From contig NZ_SDMQ01000008.1 of assembly GCF_004324755.1 (NCBI RefSeq), positions 62,001-126,000 of the forward strand: a DNA stretch of 64,000 nt, given 5' to 3'. Under the pieces are notes generated by a model that saw nothing but the letters and a program-made list of their open reading frames with translations, had not been told where the DNA came from and ran no database searches. The first letter of the stretch is position 1. Each line of letters begins with the position of its first letter. Of the stretch, positions 18,046 through 27,133 are shown piece by piece. A program made the translations under genes and the position numbers. Source of the DNA: Propioniciclava sinopodophylli (lineage in GTDB: Bacteria; Actinomycetota; Actinomycetes; Propionibacteriales; Propionibacteriaceae).

Positions 18046-18993
18046 TCAGGTCGACGGCAGCCCCGGCCAGCGCTCCAGCAGCCCGCCCCAGCGCGGCACG
18101 TCCGCGGCGACGTCGCCGAGCGCGGTGACCAGCAGCGGGCGCAGGGCGGCCGGTCCGTGGGCCAGCGCCCGTCCGAGCACGGGCAGGGCCGCGGCTTGCA
18201 GGCGGGCCGCCAGCGCGCGCCCCGCGGCGGCGTCGGCGGGCCGATCGACCGCGTACCACGGGGGAGCGGGCGTCGGGGTCGCCGAGGCGGCCGTGATGCC
18301 GGCGGCGAGGTCGTCCCGCAGACCCGACCAGAACTCCAGTCGGCCACGCAGCGCGTCCGTCTCGTCGGCCGCCAATCCGGGCGCGCCCGCCGCGACCTGC
18401 AGCCCGTACAGGGTGGCCGCGGCCGCGTCGAGCGCGGCCTGGGCGGCGGCGTCCGGCTCCTGCGGCGCCGGCAGGCGGACGCCGCGGCCCGGCTCGCGCG
18501 CCCCGGAGGCCTCCGGGAACTGTGCGGCCAGCGCGACCGTCCACGCGGCCATGGACGCCCAGACGATCGGTCGGGCCGTGCTCGCGTCGAGGGCCTGGGC
18601 GGTGAAGGCCTCCTGCGCCGTCTCCAGCGCAGCGGCCAGGCCGGTGGGCGTGGGCGGGGGGGCGGGCGTGCTGGTCGCCTCGGCCGCCGGGGTCGGGACG
18701 GGTACCAGCGAGGGGGTCGGGGCGGCCGTCGCCACGGGCGCGGACAGCGACACGGCCGGGAACTGGTCGTCGGTCACGTCCAGCGCCCATCCCAGCAGGT
18801 CGGCCTGCGCCCGCGTCAGCGGGCCTGACGCCGCGGTCACCAGCTGGGCGCGCAGCTCCTGCAGCGCCTCGTGCCCGGGCACGGAGGGATCGGGCGTGGG
18901 GGCGCTGACCGGGGGCACCCCGGACGGGAGGACGCCGCACCCGGTGAGCGCCGCCAGCGCGGCACCCCCCAGCAGGACGCGTCGGGTCAGCAC
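18046..18993 (-). CDS. Ferritin-like (DUF4439-type) lipoprotein
   Basis: 315 residues. The N-terminus RRVLLGGAALAALTGCG is a lipoprotein signal with lipobox LTGC. Pro/Thr-rich linkers flank Ala-rich helical stretches that suggest a DUF4439 ferritin-like bundle; I see no clear di-iron motif, so metal binding is not asserted. Such a gene often lies between proS and rimP in actinobacteria. The start GTG 18993 was preferred over an ATG at 19104 because it places the signal at the N-terminus and because TAGCCT (19006-19001) ends seven bases before it, indicating a leaderless mRNA. Confidence 0.65.
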   Translation of the reverse strand: MLTRRVLLGGAALAALTGCGVLPSGVPPVSAPTPDPSVPGHEALQELRAQLVTAASGPLTRAQADLLGWALDVTDDQFPAVSLSAPVATAAPTPSLVPVPTPAAEATSTPAPPPTPTGLAAALETAQEAFTAQALDASTARPIVWASMAAWTVALAAQFPEASGAREPGRGVRLPAPQEPDAAAQAALDAAAATLYGLQVAAGAPGLAADETDALRGRLEFWSGLRDDLAAGITAASATPTPAPPWYAVDRPADAAAGRALAARLQAAALPVLGRALAHGPAALRPLLVTALGDVAADVPRWGGLLERWPGLPST

Positions 18994-19079
18994 GCGAACG
19001 AGGCTACACCGGGGGCCAGCGGCCGGCGGGCTACACTGTCCTTCACACAACTGCACGGCCACAACAGGAACGGAGCGCC

Positions 19080-19559
19080 ATGAAGGAACAAGCCATCGCC
19101 GCACTCGTGGGGCCCGTTGCCGAGCAGCACGGCCTCGAGGTCGACCGCATCGAGATCGCCAGCGCCGGACGGCGCAGCTTCCTGCGGGTCTACCTCGACG
19201 GCGACGGCCCGGACGGCCGCGGCCCCAGCCTCGACGAGATCGCCGACGCCACGCGCGCCCTCTCGGTCGCCCTCGACGAGTCGGACGCCACCGGGCAGGC
19301 CCCGTACACCCTGGAGGTCTCCAGCCGCGGCGTGAGCCGTCCGCTGACCGAGGCCAAGCACTACCGCCGCAACGTCGGACGCCTGGTCGCCCTCACCCTC
19401 GCCGATGGCCAGGTCACCGGGCGCATCGAGGCCTCCGACGCCGACGGCGTGGACCTGGACGTGGACGGGCACACTCGTCGCGTCGCGTACACCGACATCA
19501 GCAAGGCCGTCGTGCAGGCCGAGCTCCGCAAGGACGCCGGCGACGACGAGGAGGAGTGA
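19080..19559 (+). CDS. rimP: Ribosome maturation factor RimP
   Basis: 159 residues. Needed for 30S maturation before S12 joins. Features: the N-terminal domain with [20 protein letters not shown], then [15 protein letters not shown] (the conserved LEVSSPG region) and a C-terminal Sm-like barrel with [20 protein letters not shown], ending in an acidic DDEEE tail. A promoter with TACACT at 19032-19037 gives a leader of about 36 bases; there is weak GGAAC before GAGCGCC and the ATG. nusA follows after seven bases. Confidence 0.93.
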   Translation: MKEQAIAALVGPVAEQHGLEVDRIEIASAGRRSFLRVYLDGDGPDGRGPSLDEIADATRALSVALDESDATGQAPYTLEVSSRGVSRPLTEAKHYRRNVGRLVALTLADGQVTGRIEASDADGVDLDVDGHTRRVAYTDISKAVVQAELRKDAGDDEEE

Positions 19560-19566
19560 GCAGGAC

Positions 19567-20535
19567 ATGGACATCGACATGACGGCACTGCGTTCCCTGG
19601 AGCGCGACAAGGAGATCCCCATGACGGTCCTCGTGGGCGCGATGGAGGAGGCCATCCTCAACGCCTACGAGAAGTCGGCCCACCCGGTGAAGGGCGCGCG
19701 CGTGGAGCTGGACACCAAGACCGGCCGCTTCGCCGTCATGGCGCCCGAGACCGACGACGAGGGCGTCGTCGTCGGTTGGTACGAGGACACGCCGGAGGGC
19801 TTCGGCCGCGTCGCCGCGGCGACGGCCCGGCAGGTCATCTTCCAGCGCCTGCGCGAGGCCGAGGACGAGCAGAAGTTCGGCCATTTCTCGGCCAAGGAGG
19901 GTGACATCGTCACCGGCGTCGTCCAGGCCGACCGCGACTCGCGCACCGTCCGGGTCGACCTCGGCCCGCTGGAGGCCATCATGCCCCCGGCCGAGCAGGT
20001 GCCCAACGAGACCTACACCCACGGCCAGCGACTCAAGGTGTACGTGGTGGCCGTCCGCCGCGAGCCCAAGGGCCCCCAGGTGGTCGTCTCCCGCACGCAC
20101 CCGAACCTGGTGCAGCGCCTGTTCAAGCTGGAGGCGCCCGAGATCGCCTCCGGCGTGGTGGAGATCAAGGCCGTGGCCCGCGAGGCCGGCTTCCGCACGA
20201 AGATCGCCGTGGTGAGCCACGACACCAACGTGTCGGCCAAGGGCGCCTGCATCGGCCCGATGGGCCAGCGGGTCCGGGCTGTCATGAACGAGCTGAGCGG
20301 CGAGAAGATCGACATCATCGACTGGTCCGAGGACGGCGCCAAGTTCGTCGCCGAGGCGCTCAGCCCGGCCAAGGTGTCGTCGGTGATCGTCACCGACCAG
20401 TTCGCCAAGGCAGCCCGCGTCATCGTGCCGGACTACCAGCTGTCGCTGGCGATCGGGCGCGAGGGGCAGAACGCCCGCCTCGCCGCCCGCCTCACCGGCT
20501 GGCGCATCGACATCCGCCCCGACACCCAGGCCTGA
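19567..20535 (+). CDS. nusA: Transcription termination/antitermination factor NusA
   Basis: 322 residues. Binds RNA polymerase and controls pausing, termination and rRNA antitermination. Layout: N-terminal domain to about 105, S1 domain ([20 protein letters not shown]), KH1 with ISSPA-like elements, and KH2 ending in [20 protein letters not shown]. The acidic repeats of the E. coli protein are absent, as expected for actinobacteria. Usually ylxR-infB follow directly; here a strong terminator and a minus-strand cassette of 3 kb come next. Confidence 0.96.
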   Translation: MDIDMTALRSLERDKEIPMTVLVGAMEEAILNAYEKSAHPVKGARVELDTKTGRFAVMAPETDDEGVVVGWYEDTPEGFGRVAAATARQVIFQRLREAEDEQKFGHFSAKEGDIVTGVVQADRDSRTVRVDLGPLEAIMPPAEQVPNETYTHGQRLKVYVVAVRREPKGPQVVVSRTHPNLVQRLFKLEAPEIASGVVEIKAVAREAGFRTKIAVVSHDTNVSAKGACIGPMGQRVRAVMNELSGEKIDIIDWSEDGAKFVAEALSPAKVSSVIVTDQFAKAARVIVPDYQLSLAIGREGQNARLAARLTGWRIDIRPDTQA

Positions 20536-20551
20536 GCCCCGGGTTCACGAC

Positions 20552-20592
20552 ACGGACGCCGCCCGCAGCGCATCGCTGCGGGCGGCGTCCGT
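20552..20592. terminator. 19-bp hairpin after nusA
   Basis: A perfect stem of 19 bp, with arms 20552-20570 and 20574-20592 and loop CAT. The outer arm reads ACGGACGCCGCCCGC. No U-run follows. It ends rimP-nusA and can also act on the convergent minus-strand gene at 20614. Its GGACGCCGCCCGC core recurs in the terminator after glpK. Confidence 0.8.
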
Positions 20593-20613
20593 CCCTTCTC
20601 CCCAGGAGTGCGG

Positions 20614-21195
20614 TCAGCGGCCGCCGCGGCCCATTCCCTTGCCGCCCCCGCCCGGGCCGCCGTCGCCAATGACGCCGGCCTCGACGGCCTTCTTGACGGC
20701 GTCGGCCTCGGCCTGGGTGAGCTTGCCGTCGGTGACGGCCTGCTCGAGGCGGTCCTGCAGCGCGGCCGCGCGCTCGGCGTCGCGCTCGCTCTCCAGCGCG
20801 GTGAGTGCTTCGGCGACCTTGGCCTCGTCGACGCCCAGCGCCTTGGCCAGCTCTGCCGCGAGCTCGGCGCGGCGCTCCTCCTGCGTCGGGCGCGTGGTGG
20901 AGTCGTCGGCCTGGCGCGCCTCGCGCAGCGCGTCATGCGCGGTCTGGAGGGCCTCGGACACCTTCGCCTCGTCGAGGCCGAGCTTCTCGGCGAGCTCGGC
21001 GGCCTGCATGCCGCCGCGGTGCTTCTCGCCGGCCTCCCCGCGCCCGCCCTGCTGGGACTGGTCCGCCTGGGGTGTGGTCGTCGTGGGCGCCGCCGTCGGG
21101 TCCGCCGCCTGCGCGAGGCTGGAGATCCCCGCGACACCCCCGAGGGCGAGAGCGGCGGTGCCGAGGGTCAGTCCGACCTTCTGGATGCTGTTCAT
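20614..21195 (-). CDS. Secreted helical-repeat protein with Gly/Arg-rich tail
   Basis: 193 residues; function not recognised. The signal peptide is about residues 1-30, with a likely cut in AQA|ADP. A Thr/Gln/Gly-rich linker leads to two similar helical units, AAELAEKLGLDEAKVSEAL and AAELAKALGVDEAKVAEAL, each followed by a charged helix, and then a third helical unit, QAVTDGKLTQAEADAVKKA. The tail is GGPGGGGKGMGRGGR. The repeats resemble DUF2680/YckD-like folds but that is a guess. Start ATG 21195 has AAAGGAAA upstream; the longer start at 21231 has none. A TTGACA on the minus strand about 70 bases upstream could be its -35. Confidence 0.7.
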   Translation of the reverse strand: MNSIQKVGLTLGTAALALGGVAGISSLAQAADPTAAPTTTTPQADQSQQGGRGEAGEKHRGGMQAAELAEKLGLDEAKVSEALQTAHDALREARQADDSTTRPTQEERRAELAAELAKALGVDEAKVAEALTALESERDAERAAALQDRLEQAVTDGKLTQAEADAVKKAVEAGVIGDGGPGGGGKGMGRGGR

Positions 21196-21290
21196 GGTGT
21201 TTCCTTTCGGTGCTCCTTGCATGATCACCATTCAGCCGCTCGGATCTGTCGAGGGCCTTCGGCGTTCCTGTCAACGCCCTGTGAATGCCC

Positions 21291-21322
21291 GGACGGCCGG
21301 CCCCGGGTGGGGCCGGCCGTCC
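21291..21322 (-). terminator. Terminator after the symporter gene
   Basis: A perfect 14-bp stem: GGACGGCCGGCCCC (21291-21304), loop GGGT, complementary arm 21309-21322. It lies just past the symporter stop on the minus strand and separates it from the secreted helical protein. Confidence 0.7.
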
Positions 21323-21365
21323 GTAGTGGGTCGGCGTACAGCGACGTCGGTGCACGCCAGCATTC

Positions 21366-22988
21366 TCAGTGGGCGATGGCCTCGCCCGCGCCCGCACCGG
21401 TCATGGAGCGGACCTCCATCTCGGCGGCGAGCTCCTGGTCGCCGCGCACCGCGGAGGTGACCGTGCCGATGTAGCCGGCCAGGAAGGCCAGCGGCACCGA
21501 GACGAGCGCCGGGTTCGTGAGCGGGAACCACGCGAAGTTGACCGCCTCGCCCAGCATCGCGGACTTGGAGCCCGAGATGGAGGGGGAGAACAGGATCAGC
21601 ACGACGGAGCTGATCAGGCCGGCATAGATCGACCAGACCGAGCCGCGCGTGTTGAACCGGCGCCAGTACATCGTGTACAGGATGGACGGCAGGTTGGCCG
21701 ATGCCGCCACCGCGAACGCCAGCGAGATCAGGAAGGCGATGTTCTGGCCGTTGGCGAAGATGCCGCCGATGATCGCCAGCACGCCGATGACGACCGACGT
21801 GATGCGGGCGACCTTGACCTCCTGCTCGGGATCGGCCTTGCCGCCCTTGAGGATGGAGTTGTACACGTCATGGGCGAACGAGGCGGACGCCGTGATCGTG
21901 AGGCCGGCGACCACCGCGAGGATCGTCGCGAAGGCGACGCCCGAGATGACGCCCATGAAGATCTCACCACCCAACTCGAGGGCGAGCAGCGGGGCTGCGG
22001 CGTTCGCCCCACCGGGTGCGGCGAGGATCGCGGCCGGGCCGACCAGCTTGGCGGCACCCATGCCGAGCACCAGCGTGATCAGGAAGAACACGCCGATCAG
22101 GGCGATGGCCCAGACGGCGGAGCGACGGGCCTCCTTGGCGGTGGGCACCGTCTAGAAGCGCATGAGAACGTGGGGCAGGCCCGAGGGGCCGGCGACCAGC
22201 GCGATCGACAGCGACAGGAAGGACAGCTTGGTGAACTCCGAGGCTCCGTACTGCTGCATGGGCACCAGGAGGTCCTTGCCGTTGCCGTAGGCAGGGTCGA
22301 GGGCCGCGGTCTGGGCCTGGGCCATCAGCTCCGACAGGTTGAAGCCGTCGCCGAGCAGCACGAGCAGGGCCATGACGGAGGCGCCGCCCACGAGCAGGAC
22401 GGCCTTGATCATCTGCACCCAGGTGGTGCCCTTCATGCCGCCGATGAGGACGTAAGCGACCATCAGCAGGCCGACCAGGGCGATCACGAGCGACTGCATG
22501 TTGCGGTCGGACACGCCGAGCAGCAGGGCCACGAGGCCACCGGCGCCGGCCATCTGGGCCAGCAGGTACACGAACGAGATGACCAGGGTGGAGGTCGCGG
22601 CCGCGGTGCGGACCGGCTTCTGGTTCATGCGGAAGCTGAGGACGTCGGCCATCGTGTACTTGCCGGTGTTGCGCAGCGGCTCGGCCACGAGGAACAGGGC
22701 CACGATCCAGGCCACGAAGAAGCCGACGGAGTAGAGCAGGCCGTCGTAGCCGTAGAGGGCGATGGCGCCCGTCACGCCGAGGAAGGCGGCGGCCGACAGG
22801 TAGTCGCCGGTGATGGCGAGGCCGTTCTGGCGGCCCGAGAAGGCGGCGCCGCCGGTGTAGAAGTCGGTGGCCTTGGACTTCTGGCGCGTCACGACGATGA
22901 CGATGCCCATCGTGGCGACGACGAACAGGGCGAACACCCCGATGTTGATCATCGGGTTGCCGTACTGGGTGGTTTCCAACAGCGTCAT
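21366..22988 (-). pseudogene. Cation:acetate-type symporter (ActP/MctC-like) interrupted by an in-frame amber codon
   Basis: Reads as one 540-codon SSS-family (solute:sodium symporter) frame except for a TAG at 22154-22152. Upstream part: MTLLETTQYG to GPSGLPHVLMRF; downstream, in the same frame, TVPTAKEARRSAVWAI to the end. In this family the junction normally reads LMRF-Y/F-TVPTAKEAR, so a Tyr TAC to TAG single change is the simplest cause. All membrane segments on both sides are intact, with no frameshift or other stop. The downstream part could start at a GTG (22148) but has no SD there. It is either a recent pseudogene, a sequencing error, or a gene read through by suppression. The DUF485 gene upstream overlaps it by four bases (ATGA). 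Confidence 0.8.
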
Positions 22989-23422
22989 GCCTGGACCCCC
23001 TTCTCGAGCTGGGCCTTCAGGGCACCCGACACGGGGTCGAGCTTCTTGGTGGCGAATTTGACGTAGATGAAGGTCCAGGCGTACACGACGGCGAACTGGA
23101 GCAGGCCGATCGTCATGCCGACGCTCAGTGAACCGACCAGCGGGGTCGCCATGAAGTCGACGGCGTAGATCGACAGCAGCACGAAGGTGAAGTAGGACAC
23201 CAGGCCGGCGACCGTCATCGGGAACGCGAAGTTGCGGAACGTCGAGCGCAGATTCAGGTACTCGGCGGTCTTGGAGACGGCGACGAAGGAGTCGGTGGTC
23301 GGCGCCTCGTGCGGCTTCTCGGTGTGGACCAGCTCAGGCAGCGGCCAGTGGTCCTCGGGGAGGTGGAACTCGGTTTCGTCGGCCCAGGGCTTGCCCTGTG
23401 ACTCGTCACGGTCTGGCGACAT
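22985..23422 (-). CDS. DUF485 membrane protein, symporter partner
   Basis: 145 residues. A hydrophilic N-terminus of about 75 residues is followed by two membrane helices (FAFPMTVAGLVSYFTFVLLS and an equally hydrophobic second one), the DUF485 pattern seen beside acetate/pyruvate symporters (YjcH beside ActP). It is probably a small subunit or stabiliser of the symporter. Start ATG 23422 follows GAGGAGCGCCTGC; the longer frame to 23494 lacks support. Stop and symporter start overlap as ATGA, so loss of the symporter would leave this protein without its partner. Confidence 0.8.
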   Translation of the reverse strand: MSPDRDESQGKPWADETEFHLPEDHWPLPELVHTEKPHEAPTTDSFVAVSKTAEYLNLRSTFRNFAFPMTVAGLVSYFTFVLLSIYAVDFMATPLVGSLSVGMTIGLLQFAVVYAWTFIYVKFATKKLDPVSGALKAQLEKGVQA

Positions 23423-23475
23423 GCAGGCGCTCCTCACGCGGCAGTGGGGCCGTCGTTGGCCCCGGTCTTCTCCAG

Positions 23476-23504
23476 AAGGTAAGGCATGGAGCAAAGAATC
23501 TCAA
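23476..23504 (-). promoter_or_regulatory. Promoter of the DUF485-symporter operon
   Basis: On the minus strand TTGAGA (23504-23499) and TACCTT (23481-23476) are separated by exactly 17 bases, one of the most consensus-like promoters in the window. The predicted start is near 23469, leaving a leader of about 47 bases before the DUF485 ATG. Confidence 0.65.
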
Positions 23505-23538
23505 CATCGAGATTGTCGAGATCAAGTAACTTGATCTC
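23497..23538. promoter_or_regulatory. Double inverted-repeat operator (MarR-like)
   Basis: Two perfect inverted repeats stand side by side: AATCTC (23497-23502) with GAGATT (23509-23514), spaced by six bases, and GAGATCAAG (23518-23526) with CTTGATCTC (23530-23538), spaced by TAA. The region is AT-richer than its surroundings. The first repeat overlaps the -35 of the symporter promoter, so binding should repress it. The pattern resembles MarR-family sites; no MarR gene is in the window, so the regulator would act from elsewhere. Confidence 0.6.
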
Positions 23539-23607
23539 CGCCCTACACTTCTCCCCTCAGCGGCAGCGTGCCACGGGCGCATCGTTGCGGGCCACTAGGG
23601 TTGTCCC

Positions 23608-23883
23608 GTGCCGATCAGGACGTGTGTGGGGTGCCGGAGGACCGACGACCAGGCCTCGCTCGTGCGCGTGGCCCGCGGGGCCGCGGGCGGGGTCGTGGTG
23701 AGCCGTACCGCACCCGGACGCGGTGCGTGGCTGCACCCCGGGTGCGGGGCCGCCGCGCTGAAGCGCCGGGCGATCCCGCGGGCGCTCCGGTTGCCGGTGA
23801 GTGAGTCGGCGGCGCTGGCCGAGGTCGTCGCGCAGGTCGACGCGCTGGGCCCCGCTTGGGCATTTCGGCCCCCGAGCGACTAG
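23608..23883 (+). CDS. ylxR: YlxR-family RNA-binding protein
   Basis: 91 residues. Family motif RTCVGCRRTDDQASLVRV at the N-terminus and PGRGAWLHPGCGAAALKRRA in the middle; the fold is a small basic RNA-binding domain (DUF448/RnpM), in some bacteria a partner of RNase P or a nucleoid-type regulator. It normally sits between nusA and infB, as here apart from the inserted cassette. GTG 23608 lies six bases after TAGGGT (23596-23601), indicating a leaderless mRNA. Its stop TAG is part of the infB -10 element TAGACT. Confidence 0.9.
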   Translation: MPIRTCVGCRRTDDQASLVRVARGAAGGVVVSRTAPGRGAWLHPGCGAAALKRRAIPRALRLPVSESAALAEVVAQVDALGPAWAFRPPSD

Positions 23884-24021
23884 ACTATTTGACGCGCTTC
23901 GCGCAGCTCGTGCGCGAACACAACCAGAAGGTGGGCTAACGCTCATGACCACTCGATGAGTTCCCAGAAATGAGCATCAACAACTAACTGGCCTGCGCAC
24001 TCGCGGGCCTGAAGGAGAGTA
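23881..24021 (+). promoter_or_regulatory. infB promoter and leader with three overlapping mini-ORFs and an SD-proximal hairpin
   Basis: TAGACT (23881-23886) is the likely -10. The leader has a hairpin TTCGCGCA-gctcg-TGCGCGAA (about 23898-23918), then three mini-ORFs: MTTR (23945-23959), MSSQK (23956-23973) and MSINN (23970-23987). Each stop overlaps the next start as ATGA. Next is a second hairpin, GGCCTGCG (23990-23997) with CGCGGGCC (24002-24009), and immediately the SD GAAGGAG (24011-24017) before the infB GTG. I recall a similar series of ATGAGT-type mini-ORFs and a hairpin before Streptomyces infB; that is memory, not a search. It could make IF2 synthesis depend on initiation or re-initiation efficiency. 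Confidence 0.6.
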
Positions 24022-26991
24022 GTGGCCAAGGTCCGCGTCTACGAACTCGCGAAAGAGTTCGGACTCGAAAGCAAGGATGTCCTCAAGACACTCCAGGACA
24101 TGGGCGAGTACGTCCGGTCCGCATCATCCACGATCGAGCCGCCGGTTGTCCGGCGGCTGACCGAGAAGCTCAAGGGCGGCCAGTCCGGCAAGCCCGCCCC
24201 CGGCGCGCCCGCTCCCGCGGCGCCTGCCACGAAGCCCGCGGCCCCCGCCGCAGGTTCGCCGCGTCCCGGCGCCCCCGGCCCGCGCCCCGGCGCACCGCGT
24301 CCGGCCGCCCCGCAGCCAGCCGCCCCCGCCGCCCAGTCGCCGGCCCCGGCTCCCGCCGAGGCGATCCCGGCCCCGGTTCCCGCAGAGGCGGCTCCGGCCC
24401 CGCAGGCACCGGCCCAGCCGGCCGCGCCCGCGGCGTCCGCCGCACCGCAGGCCCCGGAGCAGCGTCCGGCAGCCCCCGCTGCCCGTCCCGGTGCCCCGGC
24501 GCCCCGCCCCAGCGCCCAGGCCCCCGCGCCCGCGCCCGCGCCGCGTCCGGGTGCTCCGGCCCCCCGTCCCGGCGCCGCGGCTCCCCGGCCTGGTGCCCCC
24601 GGCCCCCGTCCGGGCGGTTCGGGCGGCCTGCCCGGCAACCGTCCCGGTCGTCCGTCCGGCGCCCCGCGCCCGGGCAACAACCCCTTCGCACCCAGCCAGG
24701 GCATGGGCGTCCGTCGCCCGCGTCCCGAGGGCCCCGGCGGCGCACCGCGTCCCGGTGCGCCGGGTGCGGCGGGTCGTCCCGGCCCCCGCCCCGGTGGCGA
24801 GGGTGCCCCGCGCATGCCGCGTCCGGGTGGCACGGGCGGACTGCCCGGCATGCCGCGCCCGAACCCGGCTATGATGCCCAAGCAGGTCTCCAACCAGCTC
24901 AGCCCCGCGGGTGCCCGCGCGGGTCGCCCCGGTGGCGGCCCCGGCGGCCCCGGCCGCGGTCGCCCCGGCGGTGCCGGTGGCGGTCGTCCGGGCATGGGCG
25001 GCGGCCCCTCGACGGGCCCGATCGGTGGCGGCGGTGGCCGCGGCCGTGGCGGTCGCGCCGGTGGTGGCACCCAGGGTGCGTTCGGCCGTGGCGGTGGCCC
25101 GGCCCGGCGCGGACGGAAGAGCAAGAAGGCGCGTCGCGCAGAGTTCGACCAGATGGAGGCCCCGACGATCGGTGGCGTGCGGATCCGCAGCGGTGAGGGC
25201 CAGAAGGTCCGCCTCCGTCGCGGAGCGTCGCTGACCGACCTGGCCGAGAAGATCGGCGTCGAGCCGGCATCGCTGGTGCAGGTGCTGTTCCACCTGGGCG
25301 AGATGGTCAACGCCACCCAGTCGGTGGCCGACGACACCCTCCAGGTGCTGGGCGCGGAGTTGAACTACACCATCGAGGTCGTCTCCCCCGAGGACGAGGA
25401 CCGCGAACTGCTCGAGTCGTTCGACATCGAGTTCGGCGAGGACTTCGGCGACGAGGACGACCTCGAGTCGCGCCCGCCGGTGGTCACCGTCATGGGCCAC
25501 GTCGACCACGGCAAGACGAAGCTGCTGGACGCGCTGCGCCACGCCAACGTGGTGGCCGGCGAGGCCGGTGGCATCACGCAGGCCATCGGTGCCTACCAGG
25601 TCGCCACCGAGATCGGTGACGTCGAGCGTCGCATCACCTTCATCGACACCCCGGGCCACGAGGCGTTCACCGCCATGCGTGCCCGTGGCGCCAAGTCGAC
25701 CGACATCGCCATCCTCGTGGTCGCGGCCGACGACGGCGTGATGCCCCAGACGATCGAGGCGCTGAACCACGCGAAGGCGGCCGACGTGCCGATCGTGGTC
25801 GCGGTCAACAAGGTCGACAAGGAGACCGCCGACCCCGTCAAGGTGCGCGGCGAGATGACCGAGTACGGCCTGATCCCCGAGGAGTACGGCGGCGACACGA
25901 TGTTCGTCGACGTCTCGGCGGTCACGCACCAGGGCCTGGACAACCTGCTCGAGGCCATCGTGCTGACGGCGGACGCCGCCCTCGACCTGCGCGCCAACCC
26001 GGACATGCCCGCCCAGGGTGTGGCCATCGAGGCGCACCTCGACAAGGGCCGCGGCCCCGTGGCCACCGTCCTGGTGCACCGCGGCACGCTGAGGACCGGA
26101 GACTCGATCGTCGCCGGCTCCGCCCACGGCCGCGTCCGCGCGATGATCACCGACACCGGCGAGACCGTCGACGAGGCCCCGCCCTCGATGCCGGTGCAGG
26201 TGCTCGGCCTGACCTCCGTGCCGGGGGCCGGCGACAACTTCCTGGTCGTCGAGGACGACCGGATGGCCCGCCAGATCGCCGACAAGCGCGAGGCCCGCCA
26301 GCGTGCGGCCTTCCTGGCCAAGACGACGCGCCGCAAGACCCTCGACCAGCTGTTCGAGCAGATCGAGAAGGGCGAGACCCAAGAGCTCAAGCTCATCCTC
26401 AAGGGCGACTCGGCCGGTTCGGTCGAGGCGCTGGAGGACTCGCTGGCCCAGATCGACGTCGGCGACGAGGTGTCGCTGCGCGTCATCGACCGCGGTGTCG
26501 GTGCCATCACCGAGACGAACGTTTCGCTGGCCGCGGCGTCCGACGCCGTCATCATCGGCTACAACGTCCGCCCGCAGGGCAAGGCGACGCAGCTGGCCGA
26601 CTCCGAGGGCGTCGACATCCGCTACTACTCGGTCATCTACGCGGCGATCGACGACGTGGAGGCCGCCCTCAAGGGTCTGCTCAAGCCGATCTTCGAGGAG
26701 AAGACGATGGGTCAGGCGGAGATCCGCGAGATCTTCCGCAGCTCGAAGTTCGGCACGATCGCCGGCTGCATGGTGCTCGATGGTCACATCAAGCGCAATG
26801 CGAAGGCGCGTCTGCTCCGCGACGGCGTGGTCGTCACGGAGACCTCGATCGCGTCGCTGCGGCGCGAGAAGGACGACGTCACCGATGTCCGCGAGGGTTA
26901 CGAGTGTGGTCTCACGCTCCACAACTACAACGACATCAGGAACGGCGACATCGTCGAGACCTACGAGATGCTGGAAAAGCCGCGCGACTGA
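24022..26991 (+). CDS. infB: Translation initiation factor IF-2
   Basis: 989 residues. GTPase that brings fMet-tRNA to the 30S subunit and drives subunit joining. The N-terminal IF2N domain ([20 protein letters not shown]) is followed by about 330 residues that are Pro/Ala-rich and then Gly/Arg-rich ([13 protein letters not shown]). A second IF2N-like part lies around residues 390-460. The GTPase P-loop GHVDHGKT is at 492-499, with [11 protein letters not shown] and NKVDK following. Domains II-IV end in [11 protein letters not shown]. Start GTG 24022 follows a clear SD. The long low-complexity N-terminus is usual for actinobacteria. Confidence 0.97.
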   Translation: MAKVRVYELAKEFGLESKDVLKTLQDMGEYVRSASSTIEPPVVRRLTEKLKGGQSGKPAPGAPAPAAPATKPAAPAAGSPRPGAPGPRPGAPRPAAPQPAAPAAQSPAPAPAEAIPAPVPAEAAPAPQAPAQPAAPAASAAPQAPEQRPAAPAARPGAPAPRPSAQAPAPAPAPRPGAPAPRPGAAAPRPGAPGPRPGGSGGLPGNRPGRPSGAPRPGNNPFAPSQGMGVRRPRPEGPGGAPRPGAPGAAGRPGPRPGGEGAPRMPRPGGTGGLPGMPRPNPAMMPKQVSNQLSPAGARAGRPGGGPGGPGRGRPGGAGGGRPGMGGGPSTGPIGGGGGRGRGGRAGGGTQGAFGRGGGPARRGRKSKKARRAEFDQMEAPTIGGVRIRSGEGQKVRLRRGASLTDLAEKIGVEPASLVQVLFHLGEMVNATQSVADDTLQVLGAELNYTIEVVSPEDEDRELLESFDIEFGEDFGDEDDLESRPPVVTVMGHVDHGKTKLLDALRHANVVAGEAGGITQAIGAYQVATEIGDVERRITFIDTPGHEAFTAMRARGAKSTDIAILVVAADDGVMPQTIEALNHAKAADVPIVVAVNKVDKETADPVKVRGEMTEYGLIPEEYGGDTMFVDVSAVTHQGLDNLLEAIVLTADAALDLRANPDMPAQGVAIEAHLDKGRGPVATVLVHRGTLRTGDSIVAGSAHGRVRAMITDTGETVDEAPPSMPVQVLGLTSVPGAGDNFLVVEDDRMARQIADKREARQRAAFLAKTTRRKTLDQLFEQIEKGETQELKLILKGDSAGSVEALEDSLAQIDVGDEVSLRVIDRGVGAITETNVSLAAASDAVIIGYNVRPQGKATQLADSEGVDIRYYSVIYAAIDDVEAALKGLLKPIFEEKTMGQAEIREIFRSSKFGTIAGCMVLDGHIKRNAKARLLRDGVVVTETSIASLRREKDDVTDVREGYECGLTLHNYNDIRNGDIVETYEMLEKPRD

Positions 26992-27018
26992 GCTCGGCGA
27001 CCTGACCTGACCTGATCG

Positions 27019-27065
27019 GATCGCTCCCATCCTGATGCAGCCCACGCATCAGGGTGGGAGCGATC
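27019..27065 (+). terminator. Terminator after infB
   Basis: A 20-bp stem (one G-T pair) with arms 27019-27038 and 27046-27065. The tip is CTGATGC, loop AGCCCAC, GCATCAG; almost the same tip is found after ftsY. It separates infB from rbfA, which has its own promoter. Confidence 0.8.
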
Positions 27066-27133
27066 GCGTTGCGTGCCTGTCTCCGGCGCCCCACTAGACT
27101 GCAGATTCCGTTCGAGAGAGAGGAAACCCGACC

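Noticed and set aside
22146-22148. GTG as the true start of a separate second symporter-half gene
   Set aside because: No SD lies before it, and the residues on both sides of the stop form one continuous conserved motif.
22152-22154. Amber codon as a pyrrolysine or selenocysteine site
   Set aside because: Symporters are not known to use either, UAG is not the selenocysteine codon, and no pyl genes are seen; a point mutation is simpler.
24039-27045. Long minus-strand frames opposite infB
   Set aside because: Their Pro/Gly/Arg content mirrors the IF2 low-complexity region; the IF2 frame carries all GTPase motifs.
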